From Aquimarina aquimarini (GTDB taxonomy: Bacteria; Bacteroidota; Bacteroidia; Flavobacteriales; Flavobacteriaceae), in NCBI RefSeq assembly GCF_900299535.1, contig NZ_OMKE01000011.1, positions 1 to 64,000 of the forward strand: a stretch of DNA of 64,000 nt. Direction: 5' to 3'. The notes beneath the pieces were generated by a model. It was given only the letters and a program-made list of their open reading frames with translations. It had not been told where the DNA came from and ran no database searches. The number at the start of each line of letters is the position of its first letter. The first letter of the stretch is position 1. Positions 35,147 to 44,900 of this stretch are shown here, in pieces. The translations under genes and the position numbers were made by a program.

Positions 35147-38100
35147 TTAAAAGAGATCAACTACTTCATACTCTTCTTCATTTTGTTGACCTTGTTTAAG
35201 TATGGTTATGTATTTAGCCAATTTTGCTACCGTTGAAAGTTCAAATAGAAGATGTACTTCTATAGAAATTGTATATTGCGTACGTATCAAAAAGGCCAAT
35301 TTTGCTAACATCATGGAATGTGCTCCCAAATCAAAAAAATTATCGTGAATTCCAATTTTATTTTGATGTAACACTTTCTTACATATGGCAACCAATTCTT
35401 TTTCTAATACGTTTGTTGGTGCGACATAATCAATGGTTTCAAAAAGCTGTTCTTTGACCTCAGGAAGCGCTTTTTTATCTATTTTTCCGTTTGGAGTCAA
35501 AGGTAGATTGTCTAACTTGATAATATGTGCAGGAACCATATATCCTGGTATTTTATTCTCTAAATGGCTTTTTACTTTTTTATACCAATCTTCTATATTT
35601 CTGATCACTACATAAGCAACCATAAATTGCTCATTATCCTCTCCTTTTTTTACAGCTACCACACATTTTTCTACAAATGATACCTTATTAATTATTGTTT
35701 CTATTTCGCCAAGTTCTATCCGATATCCTCTAATTTTTACTTGGGTATCTTTTCTACCTATATACGCTAAAACTCCTTCTGGTAACCATCGTACCATATC
35801 TCCTGTTTTGTATAGCTTTGATCCATCTTTTTCAAAAGGATTGTCTAAAAACTTTTTTTGAGTTAATCGTTCATTGGCAAAATATCCTGCGCTCACTCCT
35901 TTTCCGCTTAGGTATAATTCTCCTATAATCCCTTCGGGAACGAGGTTAAGGTCATTATCTAGCACATATGCTTTGGTATTCGCTATTGGTTTTCCTATAT
36001 ATGATGTTCTGCTAGTATTCATCAACCAACAAGTACTATACGTAGTATCTTCTGATGGCCCGTATAGGTTTCTTACTTTATACGCATCCCAATCCAATCT
36101 TTTCATTACTTGTTCTGGAATAGGTTCTCCTGCCATGTTAATCTCTGTTACATTCTCAAAAATTACCTTGTTATTCTGTAAATGGTTAATCACACTTGGA
36201 ACGGTATTGATTAATATATTTTTGTCTTGCAACAGATACTTGGGGATTGATAATCCATCTTCTAAGATTCGTATTTTTTTCCCACTAGTTAATGAGTAGA
36301 AAAATTCAAAAATGGATAAATCAAAACAGATAGATGTTGTTGCATATACTATTTGGTGTTGGTCTTTTGCAAACTCAGCTGAGCTCCAGTTTAAAAAGGC
36401 TTGTAAATTATCGTGCGAGATCATTACTCCTTTAGGTTTACCCGTTGATCCAGACGTGTAAATGATATATGCCAACATATCTCTGGTAATTGACCGATCT
36501 ATTGATACTTCTTTTTGAGGTTCTTTTGCTATAGAGCTAAACAATATACTTTCTATCCCAAAATCGATATGGTTGTCTGCATTCTTATCTGAACAAATAA
36601 GATATTTTGTTTTAGAATTTTCTATAATATAACGTGTTCTTTCTTCTGGGTATTTCTCATCTAGAGGCACGTATATCGCTCCTGCTTTCCAAATCCCTAA
36701 AATAGTTATTGCTATTTCAAACGACCTTTTAACACATACTCCTATTATATCTTTACTTTCAACCCCTTTACTTATTAAAAAATGGGCAACCTCATCTGAT
36801 TTTTTATCTAATTCTACATAACTCATTGTTGTATCCTTAACAAGAATTGCAGTTTCATTTGGTTGATTCTTGACCTGCTTTTTAAACATATCAAGTACCG
36901 TATTCTTTTCTATAGGGCGCTCAATTGATGTAGTACGGCAAGTATCTAGCATTTGATTCTTTTCTTTTTCTGTTATCATTTTGATAGCTGAAACTTTGAT
37001 ATCCCCATCTTTTATAATTTCTAGAATGAGGTTTCTAAAATGATTGACTAGCCGTTCTATGGTTTCTGGCTTAAACAGGGAATCACGATATTCTACATAC
37101 ACTTCAAAATCTCCTTGCTTTTCGGTAATGCTAAATGTGATATCATATTTTGCCATTTTATATTCAAATGGTTCTTCTGTAACAATAGCATTATCAAGTT
37201 TAATAGCTGGAGCTTCTTGATTGTTTTGCATGATGAAGAGTATCTGAAATAAAGGAGTTTCTCCTAGTACTTTCTTTATTCCTAAGGTTCTAATCACTTC
37301 ATCAAAAGGTACTTCTTGATGCTCATACCCTCTAATTATCGTATTTTTTACCTGATCTAATAATTCTTTGAATACGATGTCTCCAGAGATATGAGTTCGT
37401 AATGCAATAGAATTCACAAAGTAACCGATCAATTTCTGTGTTTGAATATCCTTTCTATTTGCTGTTGGACACCCTATTACTATATCGGTTTTACCTGTGT
37501 ACTTATACAACAACACTTTAAAAATGCTTAGTAGTAGCATATAGGGTGTTGCCCGTTTTGTTCTTGCAAAACTTTTTATTTGATTGCTAAGATCAACCCC
37601 TAATGTGGTCACATAATTCTTACCTGTATGTCCTTGAGAGATATTACGAGAAAAATCTAATGGAAATTGTAAAGGTGTACTATCTTTCAATTGCTCTTTC
37701 CAATAATCTAATTTTGTTTGTATGCTTTTTTGATATGCTGCACTCCTTTGGTGAGCAGCATATTCTATATATGTATATTCTATTTTTTCAAACGCACGTT
37801 CTTCTGTTGTTCTTTTCTGGTTGTAAAATGCATTTAATTCGTTGATAAGAATAGAATTAGACCAACCATCAAAAGCTATATGGTGCATCACTAACAATAA
37901 TTTGTACTGTGCTGTATCTAGTTTAAAAAGGTATGCTTTAAGCATATAATCATTGGCAAGATCAAAAGACGAAACTTTTAATGTATCAATGTATGCTACC
38001 AGTTTAGTATCTTCTTTATACGCATCACTATAGAACATGTTCCAATCATGAGAAGGTAAAAGAGATTGATATACGTCTCCATTTTCTTGCTGATCAAAAA

Positions 38101-38290
38101 CTGTTCTTAAGGATGTGTATTTTTCTACAAGATTTTTTAATGAGTCTTCAAGATTTTGTACATCTATTTTTCCTTGTATGTTATATACATAAGGGATTTG
38201 GTAGTGTGTACTTCCTTCTGTTTTATCAAGTAACCAAAGGCTCTCTTGAGAATATGATAGTGGAAATAAGGATTGCTGTACTTCTGACAT
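35147..38290 (-). CDS. Single-module NRPS, C-A-PCP (1047 aa)
   Basis: Adds one amino acid. The condensation domain starts almost at the N-terminus (PLSYSQESLWLLD from about residue 6; HHIAFDG from 136), so there is no TubC docking domain here. The adenylation domain spans about residues 470-950 (YIIYTSGSTGKPKG, LYGPSEDTTYSTC, NGKIDK). The PCP has Ser992 in the variant motif LGAHSMM instead of LGGHS. Pocket residues read DLFNNALTYK, which resembles codes I remember from cyanobacterial Ala-activating domains; treat Ala as tentative. The acidic-hydrophobic tail EEEYEVVDLF is a likely docking peptide for the TubC domain of the next gene, 173 bp downstream. A 616-bp gap separates it from the PKS-NRPS upstream, which may allow its own regulation. 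Confidence 0.95.
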   Translation of the reverse strand: MSEVQQSLFPLSYSQESLWLLDKTEGSTHYQIPYVYNIQGKIDVQNLEDSLKNLVEKYTSLRTVFDQQENGDVYQSLLPSHDWNMFYSDAYKEDTKLVAYIDTLKVSSFDLANDYMLKAYLFKLDTAQYKLLLVMHHIAFDGWSNSILINELNAFYNQKRTTEERAFEKIEYTYIEYAAHQRSAAYQKSIQTKLDYWKEQLKDSTPLQFPLDFSRNISQGHTGKNYVTTLGVDLSNQIKSFARTKRATPYMLLLSIFKVLLYKYTGKTDIVIGCPTANRKDIQTQKLIGYFVNSIALRTHISGDIVFKELLDQVKNTIIRGYEHQEVPFDEVIRTLGIKKVLGETPLFQILFIMQNNQEAPAIKLDNAIVTEEPFEYKMAKYDITFSITEKQGDFEVYVEYRDSLFKPETIERLVNHFRNLILEIIKDGDIKVSAIKMITEKEKNQMLDTCRTTSIERPIEKNTVLDMFKKQVKNQPNETAILVKDTTMSYVELDKKSDEVAHFLISKGVESKDIIGVCVKRSFEIAITILGIWKAGAIYVPLDEKYPEERTRYIIENSKTKYLICSDKNADNHIDFGIESILFSSIAKEPQKEVSIDRSITRDMLAYIIYTSGSTGKPKGVMISHDNLQAFLNWSSAEFAKDQHQIVYATTSICFDLSIFEFFYSLTSGKKIRILEDGLSIPKYLLQDKNILINTVPSVINHLQNNKVIFENVTEINMAGEPIPEQVMKRLDWDAYKVRNLYGPSEDTTYSTCWLMNTSRTSYIGKPIANTKAYVLDNDLNLVPEGIIGELYLSGKGVSAGYFANERLTQKKFLDNPFEKDGSKLYKTGDMVRWLPEGVLAYIGRKDTQVKIRGYRIELGEIETIINKVSFVEKCVVAVKKGEDNEQFMVAYVVIRNIEDWYKKVKSHLENKIPGYMVPAHIIKLDNLPLTPNGKIDKKALPEVKEQLFETIDYVAPTNVLEKELVAICKKVLHQNKIGIHDNFFDLGAHSMMLAKLAFLIRTQYTISIEVHLLFELSTVAKLAKYITILKQGQQNEEEYEVVDLF

Positions 38291-38321
38291 AATTCTCTTT
38301 TTATTGTCTTATACCATTTAC

Positions 38322-38354
38322 ACTTTGAATTTACCGTAAAAGAAAATTCAAAGT
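38322..38354 (-). promoter_or_regulatory. Leader hairpin upstream of the single-module NRPS
   Basis: A perfect 11-bp inverted repeat, ACTTTGAATTT (38322-38332) and AAATTCAAAGT (38344-38354), with an 11-base spacer. It lies 32 bases upstream of the start codon at 38290. No U-run follows on the minus strand, so it is not a typical terminator. It may be an operator or a leader structure. Confidence 0.5.
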
Positions 38355-38522
38355 ATAACTGGTGTTATTGTTATTGTATTTTATTCTTTTGAATTGTTGT
38401 GTTTAGGTAACTATTCTGATTACTCTATAAAAAATTATAATCGTATTATTTTCTCCAAAGACGAATTATAGGCCTCTCAGGCTAAACGGTTATCAGTCAT
38501 CAACCAAATTTTAACAATACTG

Positions 38523-38753
38523 TCTCATCAACGGGTCTATTGGGTGTTCTATTTAACTCAAAAGACCTTCTGACGCGTCTTTTTGACGAAGTGTTTAGCT
38601 TTGTCGGTTAAATTTTCAGGTCTTATCCTTGAAATTTCAACAAGCTGAGTTGAAATTTCAACCTATAAAGTTGAATTTTTAACTCAGGAGGTTAAAAGTT
38701 TGGTCTTTTTTGTTAAATGGAGCGTCTTTTTGACCAATCGGAACGTATTTTGG
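38523..38753. repeat. Degenerate 21-bp tandem array with palindromic cores
   Basis: In the 616-bp gap between the PKS-NRPS and the next NRPS, units repeat every 21 bp. The clearest start at 38607, 38628, 38649, 38670, 38691 and 38712. The best core, 38649-38662, is the perfect palindrome GTTGAAATTTCAAC; the unit before it matches 13 of 14 bases, the one after 12 of 14, and 38607 matches 10 of 14. A second shared string, GCGTCTTTTTGAC, occurs at 38575 and 38722, which is 147 bp or seven units apart. A 21-bp step is two turns of the helix, so all sites would face the same side of the DNA. This suggests cooperative protein binding; no protein is identified. I see no credible reading frame through it. 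Confidence 0.6.
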
Positions 38754-38906
38754 GCTTAACAAGTCATAATTATTGATTTTTTACCAAGATTCTATTCTTA
38801 ATTCACACACAACTTTTGACCTTGATCTACTTTTTCTGCTTCTAATTAAAGCTCGATTTATGCATTATAAAACCTATTACACCTTGCAATTTTTGCTAAA
38901 TAGCTC

Positions 38907-41900
38907 TTATAAAACTTGCAGTGTATCTATGGCACTTTGTTCTTGAGATAACCTAGCGTCTACCAGCGTAGCTATATTTTTTACAGTACTTGCCGAGAAT
39001 AAATCGCCAAGGCTAATCTCAACCCCCAGAGTTTCTTTTATTTCAGCAATGATCTGAGTTCCTAGTAAGGAATGTCCTCCTAGCTCAAAAAAATCATCGT
39101 CTTCAGAAATAGTATCTACATTTAATACCTTCTTCCAGATTTCTGCTATTTTTAATATAGTCGTGTTCTTTTTGGTACTAGAAAGTTGTGATTGAATAAC
39201 TGCTACCAGATTGGTTACTGTACCTGTAGAAAATAGGTCACCTAAACTTACTTCTACTCCCAAGCTTTCTTTGATCTCTGCTATAATCTGAGTTCCTAAC
39301 AGCGAATGACCTCCTAATTCGAAAAAGTCATCTTCTATAGAAATGGTATCAATATTTAATACTTTTTTCCAAATTTCTAAAAGTGTTCCTTCTATCGTTT
39401 TTTCTTCAGTAGTTTCGCCAGCTGTAGCGGCTTCAATTAGTGCCACTAGATTCTTTACTGTTCCTTCTGAGAATAAATCACCAAGGCTAATTTCGATATC
39501 AAAAACTTCTTTGATCTCTGCTATAATCTGAGTTCCTAATAGCGAGTGGCCTCCTAATTCAAAAAAGTCATCTTCTATAGAGATGGTATCGATATTTAAT
39601 ACTTTTTTCCAAATTTCTAATACCTTTTCTACTGTTGTTTCATTAACTATAATTGCTGTAGTATTCTTATCAGATGTTAATTTCTCATCTACTGCTAACG
39701 GATCAGGAAGTTCTCTTTTATTTATCTTCCCATTAGGGGTTAATGGATATGATTCTAAAGAAATAATAAAAGGCGGAATCATATAATCAGGTAGCTGTAA
39801 CTGTAATTCTTGAATGAGTAATTCTTTTGTATATCCTTTATCAGGAATTATATAGCTTACTAATCTTTTTGAGCCTCCTGGGTCTTCTTGCGCTACTACC
39901 AAAGCTTGTTTGATATATGAAGATTTCTTAAAAGTGGTTTCTATTTCTCCCAGCTCAATTCGATACCCTCTTATTTTTACCTGATCGTCTTTTCTGCCTA
40001 TAAATTCAATATCTCCTCCTGGCAACCACCGAACCATGTCTCCTGTTTTATATAACGTAGCATTTTTATGGGTGTCAAATGGATTTGATACGAAACGCTC
40101 TGTTGTTAATTCAGGTTTATTTAAATATCCGTTGGCTACTCCATCTCCTCCTATGTACAATTCTCCTATTACTCCTGTTGGGCATAATTGCATTCCTTTA
40201 TTAAAGATATAAACCGTAGTATTATCTAATGGTTTACCAATAGGCACACTATCTTTTTCTACTTTATTTACCTCATAACTTGTTGCATAGACCACCGTTT
40301 CTGTAGGCCCGTATACATGTACAATTTTACCTTTTCCTAGAGTATCAAAAGCCTTTTTTACATGGGGAACAGATACTAGTTCTCCTCCGAAAAGGATTTT
40401 GCGTATTCCTGATAAGCTTTGTGTATCATAATCTATTAATGCATTAAATAATGCGGTTGTAACAAAACATACTGTAATTTCCTTCTTTTTGATCTCATCT
40501 GCTAACCGAATTACATTTGGAGCGTCTTCTTCTGTTATCATGACTAATCTTGCTCCTGTAAGCAATGTGCTGAAAATTTCATAGGTAGACCCATCAAATG
40601 CAAAATTTGACCATTGTAGCACATGATCTTCTGGTAAAACTTGTATTGCCCCCGTGTCATGTACTAGCTTCATTATGTTTTGATGACTAACCCGAACTCC
40701 TTTGGGAGTTCCTGTTGTACCCGAAGTATACATAATATATGCGATAGAAGATGGAGTACTACTACTATCTAATGGGGTGTCTTGAAAAGATTGTGTTTCT
40801 TCTATCAAAAAATAAGGATAAGAAGATAGTTGTTTTTCGAGGATTAGTTTTTCATCTGTACAGAGGATCGTTTTTACATTAGAGTCTTCTATAATATACT
40901 GCAATCTACTCACCGGATATTCTGTATGTAATGGCACATAGGTAGCTCCACATTGTAACACTCCCAAAATACTCACTATCATATCAACACCTCGTTGTGC
41001 TAGTATAGCAACAGTATCTCCTGATTGTATATTTTCTTTTGTTACTAAATAATTAGCTACTTGTAACGATTTTTTTTGTAGCTCTTTATAAGTCAAAACT
41101 TGATCTTTATAGGTAACAGCAATAGCATTTGGTGTTTTTGCTTGTTGTTCTCTAAAAAGCGCTATCAATGTTTTTTTCTTAGGATATTTTACAGAAGGAT
41201 TATTGTTGCTTTTTAAAGCCCCTTCTATATGTTGTTTGTCTACTAGACAAATTGAATTAATAGTTTGATATGGATCTGTTACAATAGCAGTAACAATACT
41301 TTTATATAAAGAAATTAAGTGCTCTATTGTTTTTTTATCAAATATTTCAGAATTATAATTAATAATACCTTGTATATCATTTTTGCTACGCATCATGATC
41401 ATATTAAGATCATCTGTTGCAATTCCTTCTATTCCTAAATTTAATCCCTTAAATAACCAATCAGATTTTACCGCATACAACTCTGAAAGATCAAAGCTAT
41501 TTACGACAAAAGAAACATTGCACAACGGGTTGTCTATAGTATTGTCTTTTGATCTACTTTTTAGCACTTCTTTGACTACCAAATTAAAAGGTACTTCATG
41601 ATAAGGAAGGCAATTAAATATAGAGGCGCGTTGACGTTCTAAAAACGCTAGTAGTGTTTCTTCTGACTTAATTTTGCAACGAATGGCGATAGTATTGGCA
41701 AAATATCCTAATACATTTTCAAACCCTTCTTCATTACGATTTGCCATTCCTGAACCAATAACAAAATCATCTTGATTCGAAAAATAATGAAGCATTAATG
41801 TATACGCTCCAAAAAGTATGGTATTTAGCGTAACCCCTTCTTTTTTTATAAATGTATCAATCTTCTTAGAAAGAGGCTTAGACAAAAGGAGCTCTATATT

Positions 41901-44900
41901 GCCTCCTTGATACCCCCTTTTTTCTGGATATGAATAATCGGTTGGAAGTTTTAATAACGGAGCATCTGAAAGGTATTCTCTCCAATATGCTAGATCTGTA
42001 TCAAAATCTCCTGATTTAATTTTACTTTTTTCGGTTACTACTAATTCTTCATAATTTCTAATGACTTTACCTAATTGAGGAGTCCTTTTTGCCTGTAAAG
42101 CATCGTATACCTTTATGATTTCTTTGAGAAGTACGATTATCGACCACCCATCAGAAAATAAATGATGCTGTGTAACCATAAGCTTGTACACATCTTCTTC
42201 TAGCTTAACCACTTCAAAATGCATTGTTTCCTCAGAAAAATCAAATGAATATTTCATACGCTTTTTTCTAAGTTTTTCTGCTGCTTTTGTCTTCTCTTTC
42301 TCACTATACTCCGAAAAATCATTAAACGGAATCTGGTAACCTGATTTGCTCTTTACTTCTACAAAAGCAGCCCCCTTTTTATTTTCTTTTATGACAGAGC
42401 GCAAGGCTTCATGTCTATCTACGAGATACTGAATAGTTTCTGCTAAAGTTGTCAAACATAGATTTCCATTATAAAAAAGTTCAAAATAGATATTATGTAA
42501 TTGGTTGATTCCTGTAAGCTTATATATAAACCATAATCTTTCTTGCATTGATGACAATGGTACTTTTGTTACAGTTACCTTATCATCTATCACAACATCA
42601 TCAGAAATTATTTCTTGCTCTTCTATTCCTAAATAATTTTCTACGATAACAGTTGTCAGTTCTTCTATATTAGGGATATTCAACACCTCTGATAAAGAGA
42701 GATTAATAGCTAATTGTTTTGTAATTCGATTTTTTAACTCAACCATCATTAAAGAATCTAAACCTTGTTTAAAAAGACTCTTTCTGGTATCGACAACATC
42801 TTTTGAAGCTAAAGAAAGAATTCTTGCGATATTATCTTTTATCACTTCTTTTATCAGTTGTTTTTGTGCTTTTGGTTTTTTACCTCGAATGGTATCAAGG
42901 AGGTTTACATCATTTAATTTGTCTGTTTTTGATTGTTGCGCATCTGTTAGTTCTTTGTATACTGATGAAATTTCGATTCCGTCATAATATTTTAATAACA
43001 AAGTTGGATCAAATTTTAAAACAGGATATTGCCCTGCTTCACTGTTACCTATTTCCTCCAGTATTTTTATACCTTCATTTTTATGAATATTAATAAATCC
43101 TAAGGCTTTTAATCTTTTCTTTTCTTTCTCTGTTAAACTCTTCGCCATTCCTGTTGACTCCCAAGGAGACCAATTGATACTATAGGTTGGTAGGTGCTGT
43201 TGATTTCTATAGTAGGCAAAATGATCTAAAAAGGTATTTGCTGCAACATAACTTCCTTGCCCTACTCCTAGCACATCCATTACAGATGCCGCAGAAGAGT
43301 AACAAATAAAGAAGTCTAAATCCATCCCTTTTGTCAACTCATGAAGATACCATGCTCCTTGTATCTTTGGCGCCATATCAGAAAGAACTTCTTCTATTAT
43401 TTGATTCTCTACTGTTTTTGCTCTGGTAACTCCCGCAGAATGCACGATCCCTTTGAGAGGAAACTCTTCTGGAATTTCTTCTATTACCTCTGAGAGTGCA
43501 ACTTGATCTGTAACATCTGCTATTGCTATTGTTACCATTGTTCCTAATTGTCTAAGCGCTTCTATTTTTTCTTTTGCATAAGAATCGGGGGTACTTCTAC
43601 CTAATAGAATCAGATGCTTTATAGTATGTTTTTTGACAAACCATTCGGCTGTAAGTAATCCTATCCCTTTACATCCACCAGTAATCATAACAGTACATGC
43701 TGCGGTAGCTATAAAATGCTCTTTTTTATTTTTATCTTTTCTTTTAGTGAGACGTTTACCAAAAACTTGTTGGTCTTTTATAATTAGTTCTTTTTCTAGT
43801 AAATCTTTAGAAATTACTTGACTAATCATCTTATTATTATCCTCTTGTTCTGAAATATCCATAAGAACAAGTGGGATATCTGGGCGTTCGTTTGTAAATA
43901 CCGTTGCTTCACCCCATATAGTTGCTTTTGCCAAATCTATTGTATGGCTAGTAAAGGGCTGGGTATTTTGCGTAATCCAGTAAATATTTTTCAAAAGAGG
44001 AAAGGCTTTTGATTTTGTCCAAGAGATATATTGTTGTAGCATAGCCACAGCTTCTGGCATTTGCTCTTTAATAACTCCTACGGGTTCTTTATTGATTGAA
44101 GGTTTCCACAATACTAAAACAGTGTCTATAGACATTTCTTGTACTATCTCTTCTACGTCTTCTAATTGAGTGGCATAAAAAATAGAATTTCCTTTTTTAG
44201 AAAGCTCATTAATCAACTTGGTATGGGCAGAAGGATCTCCAAAAATTAATAACTTATTTATTGTTCTTTCTTGATAAGTAGCAAGATCTATTGGTTTCCA
44301 ATCTAAATTATAACGCCAATCTACCTCAATTGCATCACTATAATTTTTTAATGAAAAAGATTCTTTTTCTACCGCTCCCATACTCACAAGCCCTACTCCT
44401 TTGTGATTACGAATATCTACTGCAAACATTTCTTTTGCATCTGTAGTCTTGGCAATTTTTCGAATTTTAATCCAGATTTCTTTTTCACAAACTTCTTTGT
44501 ACGTTTCAAAAGTTCCTATAGAAAAAACTGGAAACTGATCCAATTCTCCCTGATCTTCCATTAATATAGAAATAAGGTGAAATGTTTCTTTGAGTATTAT
44601 AGGATGTATTTGAAATGATTGACTGTAAAAATCTACTGTTTCAGAAAGTTGTATCTGTGCCAAAACATGGTGTTCATCTATCCATAATTTCTCAACTTTC
44701 AGCAGTGTATCTGGTACATCTTTTAATCGTTGTAAAGAGCTATTGTACTCATTGATATCATATGGTTGATCAAAAGATGTTTGCAAGTTTTCTATATTCA
44801 CTACATCGCTCTTTTTTTCAGACATAATTAATGTTCCTGAGGCGTTTTCGACCCAATCAGATTCATTTGTCTTTTTACTGTAAAATAAAAAGGAGTAGGC

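Noticed and set aside
35874-36299. Plus-strand open frame of 141 codons opposite the single-module NRPS
   Set aside because: It is antisense to conserved A-domain motifs, with no leader and no recognisable domain.
38754-38906. Terminator of the PKS-NRPS gene
   Set aside because: No stable stem with a U-run was found after the stop at 38907.
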